A DNA stretch of 64,000 nucleotides from assembly GCA_019459525.1 (NCBI GenBank), contig JAIBEY010000066.1, positions 62,001 to 126,000 of the forward strand, read 5' to 3'. The stretch comes from Prolixibacteraceae bacterium. GTDB lineage: Bacteria > Bacteroidota > Bacteroidia > Bacteroidales > Prolixibacteraceae. The notes beneath the pieces were generated by a model, which was not told where the DNA came from, searched no databases, and was given only the letters and a program-made list of their open reading frames with translations. Made by a program: the position numbers and the translations under genes. Of the stretch, positions 8,820 to 18,001 are shown piece by piece. Position 1 is the stretch's first letter, and every line of letters starts with the position of its first letter.

Positions 8820-9097
8820 AATTAATTTGAAAGTAAAATACTCTTTTGTCTGAAAAACCAGAAGGAAACCCTTCGTATTTAAACCATTAAATCGCAAAAA
8901 GAATATTTTCGAAAACAATTTTCCATTTCAAACAGCAAATCTCATGTTAAGTTTTTACCGCTCCCGGTATTTTCTGGGATTGGCCAACCGACCCGACAAT
9001 GTGACGGAAAACTGATTCAGATCTCCAAACTTTCTCCAGATTGTTTATTTACTTTTACCGAAGTATATGCTGTGAAAACAACTAAATGCCATTCCGA

Positions 9098-9775
9098 ATG
9101 AAACTTCTGATTGTTGAGGATAACCTGAAATTACTTGATGCCATTACCGAAACGTTGGTTGCCGAAAAATTTCTGTGCGAAACTTCGGCCAATTATCCTG
9201 ATGCCCACGAGAAGATAGTCATGTATAACTATGATATCATGGTTATTGACATCAATCTTCCGGGAGGTTCGGGGCTCGATCTGATTCAGGAAATTAAGCT
9301 ACAAAATCCGGCTACCGGAATTATTGTCATTTCAGCACGAAACTCGCTCGACAACAAATTGGAAGGATTCGACCTGGGCGCCGACGACTACCTGACCAAG
9401 CCGTTTGACATGGCCGAATTGGTTGCCCGCATCAAATCGCTCATTCGCCGCCGGAACTTTGCCGGAACCAGCATCGTCAGTTTTGGCGATATTTCAATCG
9501 ACACCACCCGGCGGGAAGTCACCGCCAACAGCCAGAAAATTGACCTCACCAAAAGCGAATACGATATTTTGTTGTTCTTCTTTTCGAATCCGGGGCGGGT
9601 TTTAACGCGCGAAAGCATTGCCGAACACATTTGGGGTGATAACATGGATTTGGCGGATTCGTTCGATTTCATTTATTCGCACATGAAAAACCTGCGAAAA
9701 AAAATTACTTCAACGGGCTGCGATGATCCGATCAAAGCTGTTTACGGAGTTGGTTATAAATTCGAGCTTGCCTGA
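9098..9775 (+). CDS. Two-component response regulator, OmpR/PhoB family
   Basis: A receiver domain (about 1-115) with the acidic pair near E7/D8, phospho-acceptor D51 (VIDINLPGGSGLD) and K101 (DYLTKPF), then a winged-helix DNA-binding domain (about 125-222) with the RVLTRESIAEHIW recognition region. The ATG at 9098 starts MKLLIVEDN, the usual start of this family; an in-frame ATG at 9086 would add four residues. The cognate kinase gene starts 12 bp after the stop, so both are one operon. The BOF and PepSY-like genes downstream make a module like E. coli ygiW-qseBC, which suggests sensing of envelope or redox stress; the signal is unknown. Confidence 0.93.
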   Translation: MKLLIVEDNLKLLDAITETLVAEKFLCETSANYPDAHEKIVMYNYDIMVIDINLPGGSGLDLIQEIKLQNPATGIIVISARNSLDNKLEGFDLGADDYLTKPFDMAELVARIKSLIRRRNFAGTSIVSFGDISIDTTRREVTANSQKIDLTKSEYDILLFFFSNPGRVLTRESIAEHIWGDNMDLADSFDFIYSHMKNLRKKITSTGCDDPIKAVYGVGYKFELA

Positions 9776-9787
9776 AAAAATTACTCA

Positions 9788-11026
9788 ATGAAACTGATCA
9801 AACGCACATACACGTACACGGCCAAATGGATGATTCCGGTTATTATAATTGGAAGTGTTTTTTGCTTTTACATGATCGAATACATTTCGTACGAAGAAAC
9901 CGATGAGTTCCTGACTTACGAAATGCAACGGCTGATCGATTACCACGAAGCACACAACGACTTGCCCGAATTTCACCAGGTAGCCAATATCCTTCCTGAT
10001 GTACGGTTTGAAAAACCAATGTTTAAAGACACCCTGATGCTGGAGCCGGGCGACAATGAAATGGTGCCCTACCGCGAACTGTATTTCACCATTAGCCACA
10101 ACGGAAACGACCAGACACTCGTCCTCAGGCATTTGCTGATTGGGCGCGATGATATTGCAGAAGGAACACTGCTGATTATTTTGGGATTGATGTTCCTGAT
10201 AACCGTGTTCCTTTACATCATGGTTAATTCTATAGCCGGAAAAATCTGGAACCCGTTTTACCAAACACTCGATAAACTGGTTAAATTTAAAATTAGCGGG
10301 CCTTTGCCTGAATTTCCGGCAACAGCGATCGACGAATTTCAGTCTCTAAATACCACCCTTGACACCCTGCTGAAGAAAATTGCCGACGACTACCGGCACA
10401 ACAAAGAATTTGGTGAAAACGCTTCGCACGAACTGCAAACCCATCTGGCCATCATACGCGCCAATACCGAGAAACTGCTCAATAGTCCAGATACCAGTCT
10501 GGAACTGGAGGAATTGCAGAAAATATATACGGCTTCCACCAAACTGTCGCAGGTACAAAAGTCACTTACCCTGCTGAGCAAAATCAACAACCGGGAATAC
10601 AGTAATCCGGTTAAGGTCGATTTCAGGAAAACAGTTGAGCAGGCTTTTGAAATTTTTACCGAAGCGATTACCATCCGCGAAATCAGCGTGGACAAACATC
10701 TCCGGGCCTGCACGCTGACGATGGATGCGGGGCTTGCCGAAATTCTCGTCAATAACCTGGTGAAAAACGCGGTAAAACACAACATTCAAAACGGGACGAT
10801 CCGGATTATTCTTTCGCCTGTTGAATTGACCATCGAAAACAGCGGATTGCCGTTCAACGGGAATGCTGATATGTTACTCGAACGTTTTGCCAAAGGGAAG
10901 AGCGGGAATATAGGAATCGGGCTGGCCATCGTGAAACAGATTTGCGAACTGTATAATTTCCGCATTAGTTATACCGTTTCGGAGCAAGCGGAGCACAAAA
11001 TCAGCATTTTTTTCCCGCAAAAGTAA
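9788..11026 (+). CDS. Sensor histidine kinase with an unusual H-box
   Basis: A 412-residue membrane kinase. Two membrane helices (about 14-33 and 127-147) flank a short periplasmic sensor of about 95 residues. The dimerisation domain carries phospho-acceptor His214 in ASHELQTHLAII; the usual proline of HELxTPL is replaced by His219 (codon CAT, one base from CCT). The ATPase domain follows (N-box NNLVKNAVKHN near 315, GKSGNIGIGLAIVKQ near 370-385). The G1 box reads NSGLPF rather than DNGxGI. It pairs with the regulator just upstream. Autophosphorylation should still be possible, but the substituted proline lies next to the site that governs kinase/phosphatase balance. Confidence 0.9.
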   Translation: MKLIKRTYTYTAKWMIPVIIIGSVFCFYMIEYISYEETDEFLTYEMQRLIDYHEAHNDLPEFHQVANILPDVRFEKPMFKDTLMLEPGDNEMVPYRELYFTISHNGNDQTLVLRHLLIGRDDIAEGTLLIILGLMFLITVFLYIMVNSIAGKIWNPFYQTLDKLVKFKISGPLPEFPATAIDEFQSLNTTLDTLLKKIADDYRHNKEFGENASHELQTHLAIIRANTEKLLNSPDTSLELEELQKIYTASTKLSQVQKSLTLLSKINNREYSNPVKVDFRKTVEQAFEIFTEAITIREISVDKHLRACTLTMDAGLAEILVNNLVKNAVKHNIQNGTIRIILSPVELTIENSGLPFNGNADMLLERFAKGKSGNIGIGLAIVKQICELYNFRISYTVSEQAEHKISIFFPQK

Positions 11027-11055
11027 AACTCCAGAATCTCTACAGAATTGCCCTT

Positions 11056-11063
11056 TACATTTG
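11056..11063 (+). promoter_or_regulatory. Promoter -7 box for the BOF-domain gene
   Basis: TACATTTG is an exact TAnnTTTG match 28 bases before the ATG at 11092. An inverted repeat (CTTCTGT 11064-11070 with ACAGAAG 11083-11089) follows in the untranslated leader. The segment CTACAGAATTG...TTTACATTTG resembles CTCCAGATTG...TTTACTTTTA before the response regulator gene (9033-9057), so both may answer to the same factor. Confidence 0.5.
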
Positions 11064-11091
11064 CTTCTGTAAACAATTAAAAACAGAAGTT

Positions 11092-11463
11092 ATGAAACAG
11101 TTAAGCAAAATGTTAATGGCAGGTTTAATCCTGATGATTGCCGGAACAGTGCAGGCTCAGTACAAAGGCCCGGGAGCAAACAACAAGTCTTTCACCGTAA
11201 AAGAAGTTACCCAACAGGCATCGAAACTCGACCGGAGCGATACCCTGGTGAAACTTCAGGGATTTATCGTTCAGCAAATAAATGGCGACACGTATTGGTT
11301 TCAGGATGCAACCGGAAAAATCAAAATAGAAATTGAAAAAAATGATCTTCCGGCAGAACCGTTCGATGAAAAATCGGAAGTGATTATTACCGGCGAAGTT
11401 GACTACGATTTACTGGAAGGAACTGAAATTGAGGTTGAGCACATCGAAATCAAAACCTCCTGA
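11092..11463 (+). CDS. NirD/YgiW/YdeI family (BOF domain) secreted stress protein
   Basis: A 123-residue protein with a signal peptide (about 1-22, ending VQAQ) and a single OB-fold (BOF) domain: FTVKEVTQQASKLDRSDTLVKLQGFI, then YWFQDATGKIKIEIE and VIITGEVD. Family members such as E. coli YgiW/VisP are periplasmic and linked to stress tolerance; YgiW is encoded beside the QseBC two-component system. The same linkage is seen here, 65 bp after a histidine kinase gene but behind its own promoter box. It is a likely target of the upstream regulator. Confidence 0.85.
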   Translation: MKQLSKMLMAGLILMIAGTVQAQYKGPGANNKSFTVKEVTQQASKLDRSDTLVKLQGFIVQQINGDTYWFQDATGKIKIEIEKNDLPAEPFDEKSEVIITGEVDYDLLEGTEIEVEHIEIKTS

Positions 11464-11605
11464 TCCGATGAAACGAACATGCCACGGTAACAATATTCAT
11501 GGTGGTGGCACAAAAGGCCATGTAAATCTTGTGGAGAAAGCTATTTTATGGCATGGAGTTCCACATGTACACATTTAAATTTCAATAGATTAACAATATT
11601 TACGT

Positions 11606-12043
11606 ATGAAAACTAAATTAGTTGTATTAGCCATTTTTTCAGCCTTTATGCTGACCAGTTGCGAAAAAGAAGATGAATTCCTGATTGACATCAGCCAGGT
11701 TCCTTCCGAAATTCAAACATTTGTAAGTACCCATTTCCCGGAACAAACCATTACCCGCGTGATCAAGGAAACGGAAGGTTCGGCTCAAACGCATGATCTT
11801 TATCTGGATAACCTCACCAAGCTTGAGTTTAACGGAACGAATAAAGTAGTTGATATTGAAGGCCAATCGAAACTTCCAGATTCGCTCCTTTCGGAAAACA
11901 TCTTGATTTTTGTTGGGTTAACCTATCCGGATAATTACATTACAGGTTGGGAACTGGATGATAGCAACCAACAAGTTCAGTTGAAAAACGGAATTGAAAT
12001 TGAATTTAATAAGAATGGCAATTTCCTGAGGATTGACGAATAA
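11606..12043 (+). CDS. PepSY-like (DUF2874-type) lipoprotein
   Basis: A 145-residue protein with a lipoprotein signal (lipobox FMLTSC, Cys19) and one PepSY-like domain: IPSEIQTFVSTHFPEQ-like opening, a strand with YLDNLTKLEFNGTNKVVDIEG, then a second half ending IEIEFNKNGNFLRIDE. PepSY-like proteins in Bacteroidota are small periplasmic or outer-membrane proteins, often encoded next to two-component systems. The exact role is unknown. It is last in this cluster before a hairpin terminator. Confidence 0.75.
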   Translation: MKTKLVVLAIFSAFMLTSCEKEDEFLIDISQVPSEIQTFVSTHFPEQTITRVIKETEGSAQTHDLYLDNLTKLEFNGTNKVVDIEGQSKLPDSLLSENILIFVGLTYPDNYITGWELDDSNQQVQLKNGIEIEFNKNGNFLRIDE

Positions 12044-12093
12044 TTCGGGTGCTCTGCGCAAAAGGCACCGGTTAATTTTTAGTCTGTGTTAAC

Positions 12094-12139
12094 CCTAAAA
12101 AATACAAAACCCTGCAAGTCAGTAGATTTGCAGGGTTTT
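12094..12139. terminator. Hairpin terminator shared by the PepSY-like gene and tRNA-Lys
   Basis: A perfect 12-bp stem (12106-12117 with 12128-12139, AAAACCCTGCAA) lies between the convergent PepSY-like gene and the tRNA. On the minus strand it runs into GTATTTTTT, a good terminator for the tRNA; on the plus strand the tail is weaker. Confidence 0.75.
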
Positions 12140-12162
12140 AATTAATTCCATTTTCAGTAGTG

Positions 12163-12235
<73 letters not shown>

Positions 12236-12244
12236 AATCGGCGA

Positions 12245-12274
12245 CAAAAGTAACAGATTGTTTGTCATTTTCAA
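12245..12274 (-). promoter_or_regulatory. Promoter of tRNA-Lys
   Basis: On the minus strand TTTG (12275-12272) is followed about 19 bases later by TACTTTTG (12252-12245), both exact matches to the Bacteroidota consensus. The start would be near 12240, just before the tRNA 5' end. Confidence 0.7.
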
Positions 12275-12419
12275 ATAATAGTTCAGCGTATTTTAGATTT
12301 GAAAGCCCAAATTGTATGCTACTAAACTTTGATTCAAACAATAAATGCCCACTCCCTAAGTTTTATAGCGCCTATTATATTCTGATTAACAATCAGAAAT
12401 ACTTTCGGTACGAATTGTT

Positions 12420-12427
12420 TATCTTTG
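12420..12427 (+). promoter_or_regulatory. Promoter -7 box for the MgtC/DUF4010 gene
   Basis: TATCTTTG, an exact TAnnTTTG match, 21 bases before the ATG at 12449. No clear TTG is found at the expected distance upstream. Confidence 0.4.
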
Positions 12428-12448
12428 CTTGCGAACATTTGATTAAAC

Positions 12449-13729
12449 ATGGAAATTCTGACCTACATACCCGATGAATTTAAAAAATTCATATTGGTGC
12501 TTATTTTTTCATTACTTATTGGTCTCGAACAGCGGCGTCATCATATCAACGAAAATGAAGATCTCCTGTTTGGCACCGACCGCACCTTCACCTTTGTTGG
12601 TTTGCTGGCTTATGTCCTTTTTATTGCCGATCCGGTAAACTATATTCCTTTCCTAATCGGGTTTGTGCTGATCGGGGCGTTACTTGCCATTCAATATTTT
12701 CACAAAATAGGCCAAAACAGCAAGTACGGACTAACTTCAACCATATTGGCTTTATTAACGTACTGTATTCCAATTATGGTTTTTACGCAACCAGTATGGT
12801 TGGTTTTGTCGTTCATTGTTGCACTACTTTTAATCACCGAACTTAAAAGTCACTTCATTACCTTATCGAAAAAAGCCTCTGAAGAAGAATTCATCACATT
12901 GGCCAAGTTCATTGCGTTTGCCGGAATCATTTTACCGCTGCTCCCCGAAGCGAACATATCGGAACAAATACCCATTTCGCCCTATCATTTGTGGCTGGCC
13001 ATCGTTGTTGTTTCGGGGATTTCGTATGCGAGTTACCTGCTAAAAAAGTTCGTTTTTCCCGATTCGGGTATTTTTTTAACCGGACTTTTGGGAGGAATAT
13101 ACAGCAGTACTGCCACAACTGTTATTCTGGCCCGACAGGAAAAACAAGGTTTGTCCGGACCACAAACGGTTGCTGCCATTATGATTGCCAATGGGATGAT
13201 GTACCTGAGAATCCTTTTTCTGGCATTTATTTTTAACCGGGATGTGGCTACCCGATTAGCAATTCCTTTTTTGGCCATGTTCGTATTAACTTATATTCTG
13301 TCAAAAATAAGCCTGCATAAACAAACTGATATCAGTGATTCGGAAAATCAGGAGAGCAAGATGGGCTCAGGAAAGAACCCGCTGGAATTAAGAACTGCAG
13401 CCATTTTTGGTGTGTTGTTCGTAGTTTTTGCGCTGATTACAGATTTTGTATTAAAAAGCTACGGCAGTGCCGGAGTTACCGGATTGGCTTTTGTAGTTGG
13501 TGTAACCGATATTGATCCTTTTTTATTGAATTTACTTCAGCAAAAAGATGGAATTGGACAAACAACAATTGTTTTGGCCATTCTGAATGCCACCAACAGC
13601 AACAATCTCCTGAAAATGATTTATGGCATTTCGCTGAGCAGTAAAAATATCCGAAGAAATTTAATCGTCAATTTTACCATACTTATACTTGCCGGGTTGT
13701 TTATATCGTTACTCTTTTATTTACTTTAA
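12449..13729 (+). CDS. MgtC/SapB and DUF4010 domain membrane protein
   Basis: A 426-residue integral membrane protein with about 12 predicted helices. The N-terminal third matches the MgtC/SapB fold (FSLLIGLEQRRHH near 20-32, then DRTFTFVGLLAYV); the rest matches DUF4010, with GLLGGIYSSTATTVILARQ and VTGLAFVVGVTDIDPFLL. Such proteins are found in many bacteria; transport or Mg2+-related roles have been suggested but no substrate is established. It is monocistronic on the evidence of spacing, followed by a lipoprotein peptidase gene 46 bp later. Confidence 0.85.
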   Translation: MEILTYIPDEFKKFILVLIFSLLIGLEQRRHHINENEDLLFGTDRTFTFVGLLAYVLFIADPVNYIPFLIGFVLIGALLAIQYFHKIGQNSKYGLTSTILALLTYCIPIMVFTQPVWLVLSFIVALLLITELKSHFITLSKKASEEEFITLAKFIAFAGIILPLLPEANISEQIPISPYHLWLAIVVVSGISYASYLLKKFVFPDSGIFLTGLLGGIYSSTATTVILARQEKQGLSGPQTVAAIMIANGMMYLRILFLAFIFNRDVATRLAIPFLAMFVLTYILSKISLHKQTDISDSENQESKMGSGKNPLELRTAAIFGVLFVVFALITDFVLKSYGSAGVTGLAFVVGVTDIDPFLLNLLQQKDGIGQTTIVLAILNATNSNNLLKMIYGISLSSKNIRRNLIVNFTILILAGLFISLLFYLL

Positions 13730-13775
13730 ACTTCGAAATGTATTCAGCATTTTTTTTAAACTTTAATCGATCAAC

Positions 13776-15245
13776 ATGAAACGTTTAACATCCCGATATT
13801 TTATTCCGATTGTCCTGATTGCCAGTATTTGGATTTATGGATGTAAAAAAGAAGAAGTTCCGGTCATTATTCCTGAAGCCAATGAGGTCAATAAATTTGT
13901 GTACACTGGGCTGCACGATTATTATCTGTGGAATAACGAGGTTCCGGCATTGTATTCAACCAAATACAACAATACAGATAGTTTAAACGCATTCCTGAAT
14001 AGGTATAGCGACCCACAAGATCTCTTTACCAGCTTGTTATACCAGTACGAAAAAGTTGACCGATGGTCGTTCCTCGTTGACGATTCGCAAACGATTGACG
14101 ACTGGATTTCAGGCATTTCAGAAACCATGGGATACGACTTTATGCTTGCCCGGATAGGCGATTCGGATAACCTGTTCGCATTTGTGCGCTACGTGTTAAA
14201 AAATTCGCCGGCAGAGAAAGCAGGAGTTAAACGAGGCGATATTTTCCTGAAAATTAACGACCAGCAATTAACAGTTTCGAACTACCGAACCCTGTTGTTT
14301 ACCAATAAAACCTACACCGCAAGCTATGCAACTATAGCAGACTTTACGATTAGTGCAACCGGAAAAACGGTAACAATGACTGCCATCGAGATGCAGGAAA
14401 ACCCGATCCATAAAGACACTGTTTTCGTGTATAACAATCAGAATGTTGGTTACCTGGTGTATAATGGTTTTACTTCCGAATTCGATATTGAGTTAAATAA
14501 TGTGATTCAAAAATTTAAGGATGCCCATATTGATCAACTGATTCTTGATTTGCGATACAATGGAGGAGGATCGGTACAAAGCTGTATTTATCTGGCCAGT
14601 ATGATTTATGGAACCGATGCCACCAAAATATTCTCAAAAGCTCAGTACAACCAAGGGCTACAAGATTATTTTGTAAGTGAATATGGTTCCTCAGCACTCA
14701 ATGATAATTTTACTGCCACCATCGAAAAAACCGACGACAATCCGGCAACACCAATCCATACACTTAACCTGCAAAAAATATACGTTATAGTATCTGATAA
14801 CACTGCTTCGGCCAGCGAGTTATTAATTAACGGACTTAAACCTTACATGAACGTAAAAGTTGTGGGAATCAACACCGAAGGTAAATATACCGGCTCTATG
14901 ACCATAAAAGACTGGGACGAAAACGGGAAAGTAAATCCGAATCACTCCTGGGCTATGCAACCCATTGTTGTTAAATATGCGAATTCAGCCGGAGTATCAG
15001 ACTATGTTGACGGGCTCACCCCGAACATTAAAATGGAAGAAGATATTGCCAATCTTTTGCCTTTTGGCGACCCTAATGAGACACTGTTAAGCGCTGTACT
15101 GGCTGATATGAAAGGGAATGTCGTAACCGGAATGACTTTAAAATCGGCACGGATTGGATTGAAGAAAATGGCTGACAAACAGGATTTCAATCCTTTTGCC
15201 AAAGAAATGTACATTAACCCGATACGAAAGATAAAATCGGAATAA
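13776..15245 (+). CDS. S41 family peptidase (C-terminal processing type), lipoprotein
   Basis: A 489-residue exported protease. The lipobox IWIYGC gives Cys23, so it should be anchored in the envelope. An N-terminal helical segment is followed by a PDZ domain (about 120-215; AEKAGVKRGDIFLKINDQQL) and the S41 catalytic domain (about 220-405), with LDLRYNGGGSVQS and the catalytic serine in SDNTASASELL near residue 345. Bacteroidota carry many such tail-specific-protease-like lipoproteins whose substrates are unknown. A strong terminator follows, so the gene ends its own unit. Confidence 0.9.
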   Translation: MKRLTSRYFIPIVLIASIWIYGCKKEEVPVIIPEANEVNKFVYTGLHDYYLWNNEVPALYSTKYNNTDSLNAFLNRYSDPQDLFTSLLYQYEKVDRWSFLVDDSQTIDDWISGISETMGYDFMLARIGDSDNLFAFVRYVLKNSPAEKAGVKRGDIFLKINDQQLTVSNYRTLLFTNKTYTASYATIADFTISATGKTVTMTAIEMQENPIHKDTVFVYNNQNVGYLVYNGFTSEFDIELNNVIQKFKDAHIDQLILDLRYNGGGSVQSCIYLASMIYGTDATKIFSKAQYNQGLQDYFVSEYGSSALNDNFTATIEKTDDNPATPIHTLNLQKIYVIVSDNTASASELLINGLKPYMNVKVVGINTEGKYTGSMTIKDWDENGKVNPNHSWAMQPIVVKYANSAGVSDYVDGLTPNIKMEEDIANLLPFGDPNETLLSAVLADMKGNVVTGMTLKSARIGLKKMADKQDFNPFAKEMYINPIRKIKSE

Positions 15246-15252
15246 GGTCTAT

Positions 15253-15295
15253 CGGGAACTCTGACTGAAAGCTCAGCCAGAGTTCCCGCTTTTTT
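15253..15295 (+). terminator. Intrinsic terminator after the S41 peptidase gene
   Basis: Stem 15253-15263 with 15278-15288 (CGGGAACTCTG, 11 bp), with an inner CTGA/TCAG extension, followed by CTTTTTT. Confidence 0.85.
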
Positions 15296-15353
15296 CAAAT
15301 CAACTTCCAGCCTGCGTTATTTTACCTGAACGGACTTTCTTACCAACCCAACC

Positions 15354-16976
15354 ATGCTCCTTAGAACATTACTCCTTCTCGCTCTTCTTATCATCATTAA
15401 ACCAGGATTTTCACAAGTTTCCGGAATAAGTTCCACCAATTTACCATTGGTTGTAATTAACACATCGGGTAAAACCATTTCTGATGCTGCAAAAATTCAG
15501 GCTAACATGAAACTGATTTTTAATGGCAATGGAGTAGTAAACAAACCAACCGATCCGGGAAATATTTATGACGGAAATATTGGTATTGAGATTCGAGGAG
15601 CCTATTCGGCGTCGCTCCCTCAAAAACCGTATGGAATCGAAACCCGTGATGCCAGCGGAAATAACCACAACGTATCGCTTCTCGGAATGCCCGAAGAAAA
15701 TGACTGGATACTTTTAGCCAATTACAATGACAAAACGTTTATGCGCAATATGCTGGCTTTTGAATTGTTCCGAAAAATGGGGCATTATGCACCACGAACA
15801 CGTATGGTTGAAGTAATCGTTAATAATATCTACCAGGGAGTTTATATTCTTACAGAAAAAATTAAACAGGATAAAGGCCGTGTAGATATTGCCAAACTGG
15901 CCGCCAAAGATGTTGCCGGCGATGATGTGACAGGTGGATACATTTTTAAAATTGATTATTACGATTCGTCCAACAGTTGGAAAAGTAATTATACGCCTCC
16001 CGGTTATCCGACCAAGAGCATCAATTATGTCTATTCCGATCCGGATGCAACGGATCTCCTCCCCTCGCAAAAGAATTACCTGAAGGATGCTGTAAACTCT
16101 TTTGAATCAAAACTGTATAGCACCAACTTCACTGATAAAACTACCGGTTATCCGGCCTGGCTCAATGTCAATTCCTTTATCGACTATTTTATTGTCAGTG
16201 AAGTATCCAGAAATGTGGATGGTTATAAAAAAAGCTGCTACTTTTTTAAAGATAAAAACAGCAAAGGAGGAAAAATAAACGCCGGGCCAGTTTGGGATTT
16301 CGACTGGGCTTGGAAAAACATATGGGATTGCAGCTTTTATCAAGCCACGAACGGTTCTGGATGGAGTTACAAGGTAAATGATTGCGGGAACATCTGGCCA
16401 AATTCAAACGGCTGGATGGTCCGGCTGCTTCAGGATGAGGAGTTTGCCAATGCCCTCAATAAAAGATATTTCGAACTTCGGAATTCCTACCTCAGCTTCA
16501 GTCATCTCCAGAGTTATATCGATTCGGTTAAAAACCTGGTCAATGAAGCTCAGGCACGCCATTATACCAAATGGAATATTTTAAGCGCTTCGGTTGGCGC
16601 TCCGGAAGTGGACAGCCAACCCGGAACTTATGCCGGACAGGTGACCCAGTTTTCGAATTGGATTAAAACCCGGTTGACCTGGCTCGATGCCAATATGCCC
16701 GGCAAATCGATACCCACAACGGTTGATTTGCAGCCACAGGCGTTCAGCTACCGGATCTTTCCAAATCCGACATCCGAACTTGTTTATATCGAAGCATCTT
16801 CAGAAATAAATGGGATTGAAGTATTTAGCAGTGGAGGAAAGCTGGTGTTGAGTCAGTCCGGAATATCAGCCTGCGAAACACGTGTCGATGTTTCCAATTT
16901 TGCGCCCGGAGTCTATCTCATCAACATGAAATTAGCAGGGAAACAGCCGATCCGCTCTAAACTGGTGGTTCGCTAA
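15354..16976 (+). CDS. CotH-family protein with T9SS sorting domain
   Basis: A 540-residue secreted protein. After a signal peptide (about 1-20) comes a CotH kinase-like domain (about 60-400): GIEIRGAYSASLPQKPYGIE, LLANYNDKTFMRNMLAFELF, then GPVWDFDWAWKN carrying the conserved acidic metal site. CotH proteins phosphorylate or otherwise modify surface proteins in spore formers; in Bacteroidota the target is unknown. The last ~75 residues (YRIFPNPTSELVYIE...APGVYLINM) are a type A T9SS tail, so the protein should cross the outer membrane and be cell-surface attached or released. The organism therefore probably has a type IX secretion system. Confidence 0.88.
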   Translation: MLLRTLLLLALLIIIKPGFSQVSGISSTNLPLVVINTSGKTISDAAKIQANMKLIFNGNGVVNKPTDPGNIYDGNIGIEIRGAYSASLPQKPYGIETRDASGNNHNVSLLGMPEENDWILLANYNDKTFMRNMLAFELFRKMGHYAPRTRMVEVIVNNIYQGVYILTEKIKQDKGRVDIAKLAAKDVAGDDVTGGYIFKIDYYDSSNSWKSNYTPPGYPTKSINYVYSDPDATDLLPSQKNYLKDAVNSFESKLYSTNFTDKTTGYPAWLNVNSFIDYFIVSEVSRNVDGYKKSCYFFKDKNSKGGKINAGPVWDFDWAWKNIWDCSFYQATNGSGWSYKVNDCGNIWPNSNGWMVRLLQDEEFANALNKRYFELRNSYLSFSHLQSYIDSVKNLVNEAQARHYTKWNILSASVGAPEVDSQPGTYAGQVTQFSNWIKTRLTWLDANMPGKSIPTTVDLQPQAFSYRIFPNPTSELVYIEASSEINGIEVFSSGGKLVLSQSGISACETRVDVSNFAPGVYLINMKLAGKQPIRSKLVVR

Positions 16977-17086
16977 TTCTCAAAATTCAGTTTTAAAACA
17001 GGTTCGATCAATTCTCAGGGATTTTTTATAGGTGGTTGATATTCAATTTGCTAAATTTAGAGCAAACAACCACAAATCACGCAACC

Positions 17087-17965
17087 ATGAAAAACCTGTT
17101 TCCATTTCTGTTTCTACTTTTATTTACCTTTTCTGTTTCGGCTCAACAACTTCCGTTCAGGCTCGAAGAATTAACTGCTCCCGATTACATTAAAGCGGTA
17201 GAGAAATCGTCGAAAACGTGTATTCTGCCAATAGGTGTTTTCGAAAAACATGGACCACATCTTCCTTTAGGAACCGATTTATACATTGCCCGCGAATATG
17301 CTTTGCGTGCTGCTGCCAAAGAATATACGGTGGTATTTCCGTGGTATTATTTCAGCCAGATAAATGAGGCCAGGCACCAGCCCGGAACGATTGCGTATAG
17401 TCCGGAACTAATCTGGAAAGCCCTTCAGGAAACATTAAACGAACTTGCCCGCAACGGATTCGATAAAATCATTGTTGTGAACGGTCATGGTGGAAATAAT
17501 GCTTTTTTAAATTTCTTCGGAATGGCTCAATTGTTTGAAAGGCGTTCGTACAGCTTGTACTGGTTTCAACCAACTGACGATCCGGAAGTGGTAAAAAAAG
17601 CCGAAGAACTGACAAAGCACGATCCTTATAACCAACATGCCGGAAACGAGGAATCGTCGGTATTAAAAGCAATAGCGCCAGAATTGGCTCATCTTGATCG
17701 GGCCAATCAGCAATCGGGTATCGATCAGGAACGCCTGAAAAACCTGGCAAATATTTATACCGGAATCTGGTGGTACGCCAAATTTCCGAACCATTACGGA
17801 GGCGACGGATTAAAAGCAAACGCGCAGGCCGGAGAATTGCTGATTAACTCCACTGTAGATCAACTGGTAAAAATGATTCAGGCTGTGAAAAAGGATCAGA
17901 CAGTTCCTGCACTTCAAAAACAATTCTTCGATGAATCTGAAAATCCATTGAAGACCAAACAATAG
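17087..17965 (+). CDS. Creatininase family protein, exported
   Basis: The ATG at 17087 opens a clean signal peptide (MKNLFPFLFLLLFTFSVSAQ); an in-frame ATG at 17036 would put 17 polar residues before it, so 17087 is preferred (292 residues). The body is a creatininase (creatinine amidohydrolase-like) fold with metal-binding text: PIGVFEKHGPHLPLGTD (about 48-64), NEARHQPGTIAYSP, VVNGHGGNNAFLNFF and HAGNEESSVLKAI. The family hydrolyses amide bonds in small cyclic or modified substrates such as creatinine or folding intermediates of F420/riboflavin routes. An exported member is less common and its substrate is unknown. The next gene starts 36 bp later on the same strand. Confidence 0.82.
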   Translation: MKNLFPFLFLLLFTFSVSAQQLPFRLEELTAPDYIKAVEKSSKTCILPIGVFEKHGPHLPLGTDLYIAREYALRAAAKEYTVVFPWYYFSQINEARHQPGTIAYSPELIWKALQETLNELARNGFDKIIVVNGHGGNNAFLNFFGMAQLFERRSYSLYWFQPTDDPEVVKKAEELTKHDPYNQHAGNEESSVLKAIAPELAHLDRANQQSGIDQERLKNLANIYTGIWWYAKFPNHYGGDGLKANAQAGELLINSTVDQLVKMIQAVKKDQTVPALQKQFFDESENPLKTKQ

Positions 17966-18001
17966 TTTGGGTTTTAGTTTGTCTAACTTAATACTGCAAG
18001 T

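Noticed and set aside
8703-8918. Longer 71-codon version of the ilv leader ORF
   Set aside because: The exact promoter box at 8791-8798 lies inside it, and only the last 21 codons have the Ile/Leu/Val-rich character.
12262-12477. 71-codon plus-strand ORF before the MgtC/DUF4010 gene
   Set aside because: It overlaps the tRNA promoter and the next gene's start, has no family features, and its composition is that of an AT-rich spacer.
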